Positions 16,989 through 26,052 of a stretch of DNA of 64,000 nucleotides are shown in pieces. The notes under the pieces are model-generated. The model was given only the letters and a program-made list of their open reading frames with translations, was not told the DNA's origin and made no database searches. The stretch is from positions 496,001-560,000 of the forward strand of contig CAVXRO010000006.1 in the NCBI GenBank assembly GCA_963764235.1. The letters run 5' to 3'. The position numbers and the translations under genes were made by a program. Position 1 is the first letter of the stretch; the number at the start of each line of letters is the position of its first letter. The DNA is from DATFVA01 sp963764235 (GTDB lineage: Bacteria; Bacteroidota; Ignavibacteria; Ignavibacteriales; Ignavibacteriaceae).

Positions 16989-19847
16989 ATGTATACAGCA
17001 ATCATAGTAGTCTTACTTGCTCTTTCTGTTTACCTCGCGTATAACGGAATCAAGGGCAATAAAAAAGGGAGAACAATTGTCGGGATAATTATAGGTGCAG
17101 CCACAATTATCTTTTTCTGGTCGTTAGATTTCTGGGGGGAGATGCTATGGTTTGAAAACCTCGGCTATGGGGACCGGTTCTGGATGTACATAGTTGCCCA
17201 GACTGCTGCAGGTGCCGCCGGAGCTTTTGTCTCCTTAGGCCTTGTGTCATTGCTTACTTTTTCAATTCCCTCATCTAAAAGTTATCTCAGGAAAATCAGT
17301 CAGGGAGTAGCTTTTATAGCCGGTGCCGTCTGGGGATACTCAAACTGGGAGGTCATGCTTAAATTCTGGTTCCGGGTTCCGATGGGTGTTTCCGAACCTG
17401 TTCTGAATAAGGATGCAGGTTTTTACCTCTTTACTCTGCCGTTCCTGGATAGTATTTATGGCCTGCTTATAATTGTTACTATAATATCGCTTATCGCAGT
17501 ACTGTTTACTTCTTTTCTGAAATTTGATGAAAAGGGAAACCTGACAGCGAACTTCTCGGGTTTCGACCGTTATATTTCTTCTAAACCATATACTAATATA
17601 TTAATCATTGGTTCGTTCTTAATATTAATTCTTGCCTATGATAAATACCTAAGCCGTTATAGTTTAATGTTCTCTGATCTGGGTGTGGTGAGGGGGCCTG
17701 GATGGACGGACGTTAATATTCTCCTTCCGGCTTATGATATTGTTATAGTGATTATGATTATCCTGGCCGCCGCTCTTTTGATAAAACCCGCCAGGATCTT
17801 CCTCCAGAACTTTTATACCCGGCTAAGGATAAGGAATGCCGGCTCTGAACCCGTCCTTCTTTTTTCCGTGTTAATAACTCTTTTTGTAATCTGGTTTATC
17901 GGTTTAACTGCGATCCCCGGATTGTTTCAATGGCTAAGTGTTGAACCGAATGAGATAACTTATGAACGGCCGTATATTGAGAACAATATAAGACTTACAC
18001 GCTACGGGTTTAATCTTCAGAATATTGAGGAAACGGAATTCCCCGCGAAGGATGTTTTTAATAAGCAGATTGTACAGGAGAACCAGGCGACCTTTAAAAA
18101 TATCAGGCTGTGGGACTGGCGTGCGCTGGATGACGTCTTAAAGCAGTTCCAGGAAATACGCCTCTATTACGAGTTTAAAGATGTTGATATCGATCGATAT
18201 AATTTCAACAACGAATATAGGCAGGTTATGGTTTCTGCAAGGGAGATGGAAGCATCTAATCTGCCTGTGCAGAGCCAGACGTTTGTTAATACCAGGTTTA
18301 AATATACCCATGGCTACGGTATTACTTTAACAACAGTGAGTGATTTTACCTCCGAGGGACTACCGAACCTCCTCATTAAGGACATTCCCCCGGTGAGCAA
18401 ATACCCTGATCTTGAGGTAAAGCAGCCCCAGATTTATTACGGTGAGTTAACTGATTCCTACGTTATCGTGAATTCTGATGAGCCTGAATTTGATTACCCT
18501 AGCGGGGAAAAGAATGTCAATATTAAATATCCGGGGAAGGGCGGTATCCAGCTTTCCAGCACATGGAGGAATTTTCTGTTCGGCTGGAAGTTTGACGGTA
18601 CAAAGTTTTTCTTTTCGGGCTATCCTAATTCTCAGAGCAGGGTGATGTTCCACAGGCAGATATTGGACAGGGCTAAAACCCTTGCGCCTTTCCTGGAATA
18701 TGACAAAGATCCTTATATAGTACTTGGTAAGGACGGCAAGCTTTACTGGATCATCGATGCGTATACAACCAGCAGCTATTTTCCTTACAGCGAAGTTTTC
18801 CATTCAACCGAAAAGATCGGCTATAAGGAAGGGGAAACAACAAGAACACTGTCAACGAATACGGCTCCTGAACTGAATGGTCTTAACTATATAAGAAACT
18901 CCGTTAAGGTTGTAATAGATGCTTTTAACGGTACAACCGATTTTTATATTTTTGATAAGAGTGATCCGCTTATAAAGGTATGGGACAATATTTTTCCGGG
19001 TCTTTTCAAAAAGAAATCGGAAATGCCGTCCGACCTGGTTAAACACGTGCGCTATCCTCTTGATTTTATGATGGTGCAGGGATTAATGTATGCTAAATAC
19101 CATATGACAGACCCCACTGTTTTTTATAACCAGGAGGACCTCTGGATAAGGGCTACTGAGAAATACTATGACCAGGTTCAGCCTGTTAATCCTTATTACA
19201 TAATGTGGCAGCTTCCTAAGACACATAAGGCGGAATTCGTTCTGATACTTCCTTTTACTCCCAAAAACAGGCAGGTGTCAATCGGCTGGGTTGCCGGTAT
19301 GTGCGATGGGGATAATTACGGGCGGTTCATCGCGTATAAGTTTCCAAAGGATAAGAGTGTTCTTGGTCCGCAGCAGGTGGAAACAAAAATTGATCAGGAT
19401 AGCTTTCTCTCGGGTCAACTGTCGCTCTGGAACCAGCGCGGCTCTAATGTAATCCGGGGAAATGTTCTGGCTATCCCTGTGGATGAGACGATAATTTATG
19501 TTGAACCTATTTACCTGCAGGCAGAAACTGCTGCCTATCCTGAACTCAGGCTGGTAGCAATTATGCATGGCGATAATCTGAGTTATGCGGAGACATTCCA
19601 GGAAGCACTCCAGGAGTTGTACGGGGAAACTCCTGTGAAGCAGGCTCCTGTAAAAGAAGAAACAGTAACAGCAAATGTTGAAACTTCTGTTAATGAAAAG
19701 ATAGGCCAGGCCAATGAAGCATTTAATAATTACCTGAAATACCAGGGACAGAAAGAATTCCAGAAGGCCGCTGACGCACTTGAAAGGCTTCAGTCTATTC
19801 TTAATGAATTGTCCACTCATTCGAAGAATTCCGAAGTTAAGAAATAG
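16989..19847 (+). CDS. UPF0182 family membrane protein
   Basis: This 952-residue protein belongs to the UPF0182 (COG1615) family. The N-terminal ~330 residues hold seven transmembrane helices. They are followed by a large conserved extracytoplasmic region; the family-typical segment ERPYIENNIRLTRYGFNL is seen near residue ~330. Further conserved stretches include RYPLDFMMVQGLMYAKYHMTD, and LPKTHKAEFVLILPFTPKNR near 740. The last ~90 residues are a charged, low-complexity tail with a helical segment. The molecular role of the family is not established. The gene stands alone between the phosphatase and STAS genes and has ~190 bp of upstream sequence with no other feature. Confidence 0.92.
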   Translation: MYTAIIVVLLALSVYLAYNGIKGNKKGRTIVGIIIGAATIIFFWSLDFWGEMLWFENLGYGDRFWMYIVAQTAAGAAGAFVSLGLVSLLTFSIPSSKSYLRKISQGVAFIAGAVWGYSNWEVMLKFWFRVPMGVSEPVLNKDAGFYLFTLPFLDSIYGLLIIVTIISLIAVLFTSFLKFDEKGNLTANFSGFDRYISSKPYTNILIIGSFLILILAYDKYLSRYSLMFSDLGVVRGPGWTDVNILLPAYDIVIVIMIILAAALLIKPARIFLQNFYTRLRIRNAGSEPVLLFSVLITLFVIWFIGLTAIPGLFQWLSVEPNEITYERPYIENNIRLTRYGFNLQNIEETEFPAKDVFNKQIVQENQATFKNIRLWDWRALDDVLKQFQEIRLYYEFKDVDIDRYNFNNEYRQVMVSAREMEASNLPVQSQTFVNTRFKYTHGYGITLTTVSDFTSEGLPNLLIKDIPPVSKYPDLEVKQPQIYYGELTDSYVIVNSDEPEFDYPSGEKNVNIKYPGKGGIQLSSTWRNFLFGWKFDGTKFFFSGYPNSQSRVMFHRQILDRAKTLAPFLEYDKDPYIVLGKDGKLYWIIDAYTTSSYFPYSEVFHSTEKIGYKEGETTRTLSTNTAPELNGLNYIRNSVKVVIDAFNGTTDFYIFDKSDPLIKVWDNIFPGLFKKKSEMPSDLVKHVRYPLDFMMVQGLMYAKYHMTDPTVFYNQEDLWIRATEKYYDQVQPVNPYYIMWQLPKTHKAEFVLILPFTPKNRQVSIGWVAGMCDGDNYGRFIAYKFPKDKSVLGPQQVETKIDQDSFLSGQLSLWNQRGSNVIRGNVLAIPVDETIIYVEPIYLQAETAAYPELRLVAIMHGDNLSYAETFQEALQELYGETPVKQAPVKEETVTANVETSVNEKIGQANEAFNNYLKYQGQKEFQKAADALERLQSILNELSTHSKNSEVKK

Positions 19848-19959
19848 AAGTACGGAATCGGATATTCTTTTTGGTGCGGACCGGCTGAATGGTGAGCATA
19901 TGAAAATAAAAAAATAACGGCTATTTTAAAGTTTTAGAAAAATCAAAAAGGAGAAAAAT

Positions 19960-20265
19960 ATGGATATTCATACCGAGCAGGATCAGGATAAATCTGTTAT
20001 AATTATCGATAAACATAAATTAATTGGTGTGGAGAGTGAAACATTCCAGAAGCAGGTACAAGGCGCCTTGGATAATGGAAGCAAGGAGATATCGGTTGAT
20101 TTAAGAAATGTTGAATATATATCCAGCTGGGGGATTGGCCTCCTTGTGCATGCATACACCAGCTGTCATAACAAAAATGTCAAATTCAGCTTGAAGAGTG
20201 TTAATTCCCAGGTAATGAATGTCCTCAGTCAGTTGAAGCTGACTACATTGTTTAATATTACTTAG
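19960..20265 (+). CDS. STAS-domain anti-sigma factor antagonist
   Basis: This is a 101-residue single-domain STAS protein (SpoIIAA/RsbV type). A strong AAAAAGGAG site precedes ATG 19960. The conserved loop reads VEYISSWGIGLL; Ser56, two residues before Gly58, aligns with the phosphorylated Ser of RsbV (DSTGLG). The position after it is Trp57 rather than the usual Ser, Thr or Ala, which is odd. In partner switching the unphosphorylated form binds and removes an anti-sigma kinase, and a PP2C phosphatase (as at 15562) reactivates it. The kinase and sigma factor are not in the window. Confidence 0.88.
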   Translation: MDIHTEQDQDKSVIIIDKHKLIGVESETFQKQVQGALDNGSKEISVDLRNVEYISSWGIGLLVHAYTSCHNKNVKFSLKSVNSQVMNVLSQLKLTTLFNIT

Positions 20266-20470
20266 TAAAATCCTTTAATGAATTCCAGAATTTTTCCTGT
20301 TCTTAAATGATAGTATCTTAAGTTTGATCAGACCATATCTCGCGGGATAAAATATATCCCGGTACTTCCTTATCCTGTCGCTATCATATATTCCCTTACG
20401 GCAATCACCTACTATAAAAAATCCTTTCTTAAAATAATTACAACAACCCTGCTATTTTTTACTAATTTTA

Positions 20471-20484
20471 GGATATTGTTATCC
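20471..20484. promoter_or_regulatory. Dyad upstream of pduS
   Basis: GGATA-TTGT-TATCC, a perfect 5-4-5 inverted repeat ending 19 bp before the pduS start. A short ATCCGGAT palindrome follows at 20491. They may be an operator or a leader hairpin. No B12-box or other riboswitch core is seen. Confidence 0.3.
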
Positions 20485-20503
20485 AATATTATCCGGATTA
20501 GGA

Positions 20504-21844
20504 ATGACGAATACAGTATTACTGAATAAATTACGGGAGGCGGGAGTAGTTGGAGCCGGGGGCGGTGGTTTTCCCGCACATAAAAAACTAACTGCGCCGG
20601 TTGAACATATAATAGCCAACGGAGTTGAATGCGAACCTCTCCTTTATAAGGATCGCGAGGTGATGCTGCAGGAAACGGAGAGAATGATGTACGGTCTGGA
20701 GATTGTCCGTGAACTTACAGGCGCTTCCCGGGTAACAATAGCAATTAAGAATAAAAATAAAGATGCTGCTGAAGTAATAAAACCACTGGCTGATAAACGG
20801 GGTTACGATATTTTTATTACTAAAAATGTTTACCCCGCGGGGGATGAGTATATACTCGTTTATGATATAACAGGAAGAAGAATTCCGCCGAATGGAATCC
20901 CGCTGATGGTGGGCTGCCTCGTCAATAATGTTGAGACCCTGGTTAATATTTCTAATGCATCTGAGGATCATCCTGTAACGGAAAAATATATTACAGTTAC
21001 TGGGGCAGTTAAAAATCCGGTGACGTTAAAAGTTCCGGTAGGGACAAGCTTTAAGGACTGTATTGAATTTGCCGGAGGTTTTACAACCGATGGCCCCATT
21101 GCCCTCACAGGCGGTGTAATGATGGGCGGTGTGGAAATTGATTTCTCGCGTCCGATAACAAAGACTCTCGGGGGACTAATAATCCTCCCGTCTGATCATA
21201 CGCTTGCTGTCAGAAAATCTTCTCCTCAAAATGTATATAATAAAACAGGACACAGTACCTGCGATCAGTGTTCTTTCTGTACTCAGCTATGTCCCAGATA
21301 TATACTCGGCTACCCTATACAGCCGCACCTTGTAATGCGGGCGCTTCAGATGTCAGGTGAGGCAAAAGAGATGCTTAATATGTGGGCTGCAGCCTGCTGC
21401 GAATGTAATGTTTGTACCTTATTCGCCTGCCCCGAAAAACTCGATCCCAAAAATATCTGCGCAGATAATAAAGCCAGGCTACGGGAGGAGAAAAAAGGAT
21501 TTACCAAAGAGCAGATGGAGGAGGCTTTCAGGGATGTTCACCCTGCAAGGGAGGGGAGAGAAATTCCGATCTCTAACCTTTACCAGAGACTCGGGTTGAA
21601 ACAGTATGACCGCAAAGCTGAATATATGGTTTATAACAATAAGGTACGTGAAGTACAGATACCGTTGATATATAATTTCGGTAAGGCTGCAGAACCTGTG
21701 GTTAAAGCAGGCACTAAGGTTAAAGCCGGTGATATGATCGCTTCTTCGGATGAAAATGATTATGGTGTCCCTGTTCATTCAAGTATTGACGGAATTGTTA
21801 AATCAATAGATGCAGACAGCATCATAATATCGGCCGGTAATTAA
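20504..21844 (+). CDS. pduS: PduS-like iron-sulfur flavoprotein (RnfC-related)
   Basis: This 446-residue protein is of the PduS/RnfC type, the electron-transfer flavoprotein of B12-dependent microcompartments; it passes electrons to reduce cobalamin inside the shell. The N-terminal ~190 residues form an RnfC/Nqo1-like FMN-binding domain with a GAGGGGFPAHKK glycine-rich motif. An SLBB-like region follows. Two Fe-S motifs come next: CDQCSFCTQLCP (from Cys253) and CCECNVCTLFACP (from ~298). A C-terminal lipoyl-like fold (VKAGTKVKAGDMI) completes it. It is followed 15 bp later by a PduT-like shell protein, the usual partner. No other microcompartment enzyme is nearby, so the pair seems to be a satellite locus. 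Confidence 0.88.
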   Translation: MTNTVLLNKLREAGVVGAGGGGFPAHKKLTAPVEHIIANGVECEPLLYKDREVMLQETERMMYGLEIVRELTGASRVTIAIKNKNKDAAEVIKPLADKRGYDIFITKNVYPAGDEYILVYDITGRRIPPNGIPLMVGCLVNNVETLVNISNASEDHPVTEKYITVTGAVKNPVTLKVPVGTSFKDCIEFAGGFTTDGPIALTGGVMMGGVEIDFSRPITKTLGGLIILPSDHTLAVRKSSPQNVYNKTGHSTCDQCSFCTQLCPRYILGYPIQPHLVMRALQMSGEAKEMLNMWAAACCECNVCTLFACPEKLDPKNICADNKARLREEKKGFTKEQMEEAFRDVHPAREGREIPISNLYQRLGLKQYDRKAEYMVYNNKVREVQIPLIYNFGKAAEPVVKAGTKVKAGDMIASSDENDYGVPVHSSIDGIVKSIDADSIIISAGN

Positions 21845-21859
21845 ACAGAGGAATTATTT

Positions 21860-22408
21860 ATGAAATCAGCAATTGGTTTAATTGAGCTATCGAGCATTGC
21901 TAAAGGTATAGAAGTTTCGGATGCGATGCTTAAACGTGCCGATATTGAAATAATAGTTAACAGAACGATTTGTCCCGGCAAATATATGGTACTCATTGGG
22001 GGAGATGTGGATGCGGTTAATGCAAGCATAGAAACAGGAATAGAAATTAGTTCCGATGAGCTTGTTGACAACTTTATAATTCCTAACGTTCACCCTTCTA
22101 TATTTCCTGCTATAAGCGGGATAAATCCGGTTACAGATCTGCAGGCTCTGGGAGTAATTGAGTCATTTTCAGTTGCTTCGATTATTGAGGCCGCAGACGC
22201 CGCTGTAAAGTCAGCCACAGTAGAACTGATCACGGTATACCTCGCGATGGCTATAGGAGGTAAAGGATATGTTATGCTGACCGGGGATGTAGCTTCTGTT
22301 CAGACTGCGGTAGACACCGGGGCCGCGGCTATCGCTAAAAAAGGACTGCTGGTCCAGAAGGTGGTTATTCCCCGGCCAAGAAAAGAAATCCTTCAATCCT
22401 GGATATAA
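21860..22408 (+). CDS. pduT: PduT-like tandem BMC-domain shell protein
   Basis: This 182-residue protein has two BMC domains in tandem (~1-88 and ~95-178), each with the GLIE start and the PGKYMVLIGGDV or GKGYVMLTGDV strand. Such proteins form pseudohexameric trimers in microcompartment shells. Cys38 (RTICPGKY) matches the position at which PduT binds a [4Fe-4S] cluster at the trimer pore, so electrons could cross the shell. With PduS next door this is a two-protein electron conduit. The enzymes and other shell proteins (PduA/B, aldehyde dehydrogenase, diol dehydratase) are not in the window. The start ATG 21860 has a GAGGAAT site. Confidence 0.88.
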   Translation: MKSAIGLIELSSIAKGIEVSDAMLKRADIEIIVNRTICPGKYMVLIGGDVDAVNASIETGIEISSDELVDNFIIPNVHPSIFPAISGINPVTDLQALGVIESFSVASIIEAADAAVKSATVELITVYLAMAIGGKGYVMLTGDVASVQTAVDTGAAAIAKKGLLVQKVVIPRPRKEILQSWI

Positions 22409-22458
22409 TATGAACCAGAAATGAAGAAATTGTAAGATAACAGGACGATAATATTCGA

Positions 22459-24297
22459 ATGAATTCAGAAACTGTAAAAAATGATTTAACAGGCTTAATA
22501 ACCAGGCTGCATAAAAGAAAAGAACAACTGCTCAGACTTAGCAGGAATTACTCCAATTACCGGCTTTTGCTGCTTCTTGTCGAAGTAGTAATCTTTTTTA
22601 GTCTTTTCTTCGTTGTATCAGACCTGTCTGCTTTAATATCAGCGGGAGCTTTCCTGATCGCATTTGCTATTATAGCTCATCTGCATAACCGGCTTGATAA
22701 TGGTATTAAGAAGCTGGAACTCTGGATAAAAATTAAGTCAGCTAACCTTGCCAGGTTAAACCTTGATTGGAAAAACATTCCCCGCATCCATTATACTAAC
22801 GAGGATAATATTGATAATAATCCGGGACCCATTGAAACAGATTTGAACCTGGCCGGTGATGAATCATTGCATCAACTGGTAAATACCGGAACATCAAGAC
22901 AATCCAAATCTTTGTTAAGAGATTGGCTTCATATAAAAAATCCTGCTGTTGATGAGATTATAAAAAGGCAGAACCTTGTAAGAGAATTGATCCCCCTGAC
23001 CAGGTTAAGGGATAAACTTGTACTTTACTCAACTCTATCTTCGAAGCGTGACTTCGACGGAAGTATGATTTTGAAGCTGTTGAGAAAAAAAGTTACACTG
23101 ACTGCCTCCTTTAAGCTGATCTTCGGAATAATGATTTTACTGGCTCCTCTGAACATACTACTCTTTATTTTATTCCTTGAAAACATACTTCCGGCATACT
23201 GGCTGATAACAACGCTGATTTATATTGTTCTTTTTCATTTTAACAATAAAGAAAAGGATAAAATCCTTGATGAGGCTGAATACATCTCTGATGAACTTGA
23301 GAAGATAGCCAACGTGTTTGAATACCTTGAGGGTTATCAGTATAAAAGCGGTTCGGGATTGGCGGAATTATGCAGAGCTTTCAAAATAAAAAAGGAACAG
23401 CCTTCAATACTGATTAACCAGGTTAAAAGTACTGTGGGTTTTTTAAGAATAAGAAAAGGCAATCCTTTCGTATGGAACCTGGTAAGAGGTGCTTTCCCCG
23501 CTGATTTTTATTTCAAATTGAAACTGAACAAATATAAACGGGTTATTGCATGTAAGTTTGAAGACTGGCTCGAGACCTGGTATAAACTTGAGGCTCTGTC
23601 ATCTCTTGCTAACTTTGCATTTTTGAATCCCGGTTATTCTTTCCCAATGATAATAAATAATGATAAGGGAAAGCATATCTTCAGCGGTAAAGGAATGGGA
23701 CATCCTTTAATCAAAAGCGAAAAGAAAATACCTAATGATTTCACTTTTGATCCCCGCGGAGAAATTGCGATCATAACTGGTTCCAATATGTCAGGTAAAA
23801 GTACATTCATCAGAACGATTGGAGTAAATCTTTCTCTTGCGTATGCGGGAAGTGTGGTTAATGCGTATGGGCTGAGCGTCTCTTTATTCAGATTATTCAC
23901 ATGTATAAAGGTAAGCGATTCTGTAATCGACGGAATTTCATATTTTTATGCGGAAGTTAAAAGATTGAAAGCCCTTCTTGATGAAATAGAAGGATCTGAT
24001 TACCCGGTACTGTTTTTAATAGATGAAATATTCAGGGGGACGAACAATATTGAAAGATTAAAAGGGAGCAATGCATTCATAAAAAAACTTGCTCAAACCA
24101 ATGCAGTAGGTGCCGTAGCAACACATGACCTGGAGCTCGTGAGATTAGCAGAAGAAATTTCCAAAGTTCAGAATTATCACTTCAGGGAGGAGATAAAAGA
24201 GGGTAAAATGATTTTTGATTATAAATTAAATAATGGACCTTGTCCCACAACAAATGCACTTAAAATAATGAAACTTGAAGGTCTTCCTGTCAATTAA
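22459..24297 (+). CDS. Membrane-anchored MutS-family ATPase
   Basis: This 612-residue protein carries a MutS-type C-terminal ATPase domain (~420-605): Walker A GSNMSGKSTF (near residue 440), a signature-like region, Walker B VLFLIDEIFRGTN, and THDLELV. The N-terminal half differs from canonical MutS, with no mismatch-recognition domain. Instead it has two pairs of hydrophobic segments (near 36-75 and 215-258) that look like membrane anchors. Such MutS-like proteins are common in Bacteroidota, but their role is unclear. The gene ends at 24297, directly abutting the end of the convergent gpsA at 24298 without a terminator. It is not MutS, MutS2 or a mismatch-repair protein by default. Confidence 0.8.
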   Translation: MNSETVKNDLTGLITRLHKRKEQLLRLSRNYSNYRLLLLLVEVVIFFSLFFVVSDLSALISAGAFLIAFAIIAHLHNRLDNGIKKLELWIKIKSANLARLNLDWKNIPRIHYTNEDNIDNNPGPIETDLNLAGDESLHQLVNTGTSRQSKSLLRDWLHIKNPAVDEIIKRQNLVRELIPLTRLRDKLVLYSTLSSKRDFDGSMILKLLRKKVTLTASFKLIFGIMILLAPLNILLFILFLENILPAYWLITTLIYIVLFHFNNKEKDKILDEAEYISDELEKIANVFEYLEGYQYKSGSGLAELCRAFKIKKEQPSILINQVKSTVGFLRIRKGNPFVWNLVRGAFPADFYFKLKLNKYKRVIACKFEDWLETWYKLEALSSLANFAFLNPGYSFPMIINNDKGKHIFSGKGMGHPLIKSEKKIPNDFTFDPRGEIAIITGSNMSGKSTFIRTIGVNLSLAYAGSVVNAYGLSVSLFRLFTCIKVSDSVIDGISYFYAEVKRLKALLDEIEGSDYPVLFLIDEIFRGTNNIERLKGSNAFIKKLAQTNAVGAVATHDLELVRLAEEISKVQNYHFREEIKEGKMIFDYKLNNGPCPTTNALKIMKLEGLPVN

Positions 24298-25293
24298 CTA
24301 TTCCATTTTCATGTCGCGGGTCATCAGGTCGGTTGCTGCCTTTACCGGATCTTTATCTTCAAAGAGTATTTTATATACTTCGGTTGTAATGGGAGTTTCT
24401 ACGCTGTTCTTCTTTGCGAGCATTGAAGCAGACCGGCTTGTTTCAACTCCTTCGGCAACCATCTTCATCGATTTCAAAACCTGTTTCAGTGTTTTCCCGG
24501 AACCTATCTGTTCTCCTACGTAGCGGTTTCGACTGTGGCGGCTCATACAGGTAACTATAAGATCTCCCATGCCTGATAAGCCTGCAAATGTTTCAGGCTG
24601 TGCCCCCATTGCTATACCGAGTCTTGATATTTCAGCTATGCCTCGTGTCATTATAGCGGCTTTGGTGTTATCTCCGAATTTAACTCCGTCGATAATCCCC
24701 GCGCCTATTGCTATTACATTTTTAAATGCACCGCCCATTTCCACCCCGAGAATGTCGGTAGAGCCGTATACCCTGAAATAGGATGTAATAAAAGCACCCT
24801 GTATCGATTTGGAAGTTTCAGCATCTACTGAAGCGGCAACAACCGCAGTTGGAGTTCGTCTTGCAACTTCTTCTGCATGACTGGGCCCTGAAAGTACTCC
24901 TATCTGGTTTACATCAAGTGTGGGGATTTCATCCTTAAGCATCTGAGACATCGTCATAAGACTTTTATTTTCAATCCCTTTAGCTACACTGACGAGTATT
25001 GAATTCTTCAGGGATGAAGCGTCAGCGTATTTGATTACACTGCGCAGATACTGGGATGGAACTGCAAGAACAATCATATTCTGCTGATTTAGAGCTTCAT
25101 CAAGATCGTGAGTAATTTTAATTTCGTCAGGAATCGGAATTCCCGGTAGGTAGCTTGGGTTTTCCCTGGTCTTTTCAAGCAGCTTAGCATAGCTTTTAAC
25201 ATATTCCCAGAGAGTAACCTTATGTCCGTTAAAATGAAGCAGAATAGCAAGGGTGGTTCCCCAGCCTCCGGCTCCAAGAACAGAAATTTTCAT
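24298..25293 (-). CDS. gpsA: Glycerol-3-phosphate dehydrogenase [NAD(P)+]
   Basis: GpsA (331 residues) reduces dihydroxyacetone phosphate to sn-glycerol-3-phosphate, the backbone for phospholipids. The N-terminus has the Rossmann motif GAGGWGTTLA. The catalytic region shows GGAFKNVIAIGAG with the active-site Lys, and the C-terminal domain has GLSGMGDLIVTCMSRHSRN, all family hallmarks. Length is normal. Its start overlaps the stop of plsY by one base, so the two are co-translated; they act in successive steps of phosphatidic acid synthesis. It is the last gene of this minus-strand unit, facing the MutS-like gene end to end. Confidence 0.96.
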   Translation of the reverse strand: MKISVLGAGGWGTTLAILLHFNGHKVTLWEYVKSYAKLLEKTRENPSYLPGIPIPDEIKITHDLDEALNQQNMIVLAVPSQYLRSVIKYADASSLKNSILVSVAKGIENKSLMTMSQMLKDEIPTLDVNQIGVLSGPSHAEEVARRTPTAVVAASVDAETSKSIQGAFITSYFRVYGSTDILGVEMGGAFKNVIAIGAGIIDGVKFGDNTKAAIMTRGIAEISRLGIAMGAQPETFAGLSGMGDLIVTCMSRHSRNRYVGEQIGSGKTLKQVLKSMKMVAEGVETSRSASMLAKKNSVETPITTEVYKILFEDKDPVKAATDLMTRDMKME

Positions 25294-25964
25294 CAGAGGG
25301 ATTTACTTTTTTTCTTAAAGCTTACTTTACTTTCATTTCCGTTTAGCAAACGGACTACATTCTTCCTGTGAGTGAAAATAACAAGTAGTGCAAGAAAAGT
25401 TACAAAAGGCAAAAGTGTATTGTAACCGGGTATGTTTACATTGAATAAATTTTCCCTGATTACAAGAGCAAGGGGAACTGAAATTGCCCCCAGTATTGAG
25501 CCAAGAGAAACATAACGTGAAATGGTAACTACCAGAACGAATACGCCTACTGCAATGAGCATATCTACGGTAACTATCATAATCAGTACACCAAGTGCTG
25601 TTGCTATACCTTTGCCTCCTTTAAAACCTGCAAAGATTGTCCATATATGTCCTATAACCGCTGAGATGCCGGCAATGATCTGGACAAGTGTAAAGTCATC
25701 AAAAGGAGTAATATTCTCGAAAGGGATTGAACCATAATGCAGCCTTGCTACAACGATAACAGCAAGCACACCCTTGAATGCATCTAGCAGTATAACCAGC
25801 AGACCGTGCTTCCACCCCAGGACACGCATAACATTCGTCCCGCCTGCATTCCCGCTGCCATGTTCCCTGATATCTATTCCTTTAACTGCTTTGGTGACAA
25901 TAATACTGGTCGGAATTGATCCAATCAGGTATGACAGGATGACTATTGTAGCGAGTAAATACAT
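25293..25964 (-). CDS. plsY: Acyl-phosphate:glycerol-3-phosphate acyltransferase
   Basis: PlsY (223 residues) is an inner-membrane enzyme that transfers an acyl group from acyl-phosphate to glycerol-3-phosphate. Five hydrophobic helices are visible. The three conserved cytoplasmic loops are present: GSIPTSIIVTK, HGSGNAGGTNVMRVLG (the family's SGNPGATN motif with Ala and Gly variants) and GFKGGKGIATALG. The lysine-rich tail KKKSKSL is cytoplasmic. It precedes gpsA with a one-base overlap, linking supply of the substrate to its use. Its start lies about 90 bp upstream of the end of ispD. Confidence 0.95.
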   Translation of the reverse strand: MYLLATIVILSYLIGSIPTSIIVTKAVKGIDIREHGSGNAGGTNVMRVLGWKHGLLVILLDAFKGVLAVIVVARLHYGSIPFENITPFDDFTLVQIIAGISAVIGHIWTIFAGFKGGKGIATALGVLIMIVTVDMLIAVGVFVLVVTISRYVSLGSILGAISVPLALVIRENLFNVNIPGYNTLLPFVTFLALLVIFTHRKNVVRLLNGNESKVSFKKKSKSL

Positions 25965-26052
25965 TTAGTTACCATTAAAAAGAGTAAAAACTAAACTAAG
26001 GATAAAAGCCTTAATTTTCAATGAAATTTGAGTTTGAGACCATTTGATTCAA

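Noticed and set aside
20266..20503. B12 riboswitch upstream of pduS
   Set aside because: I looked for a conserved B12-box core and found none; only short dyads are present.
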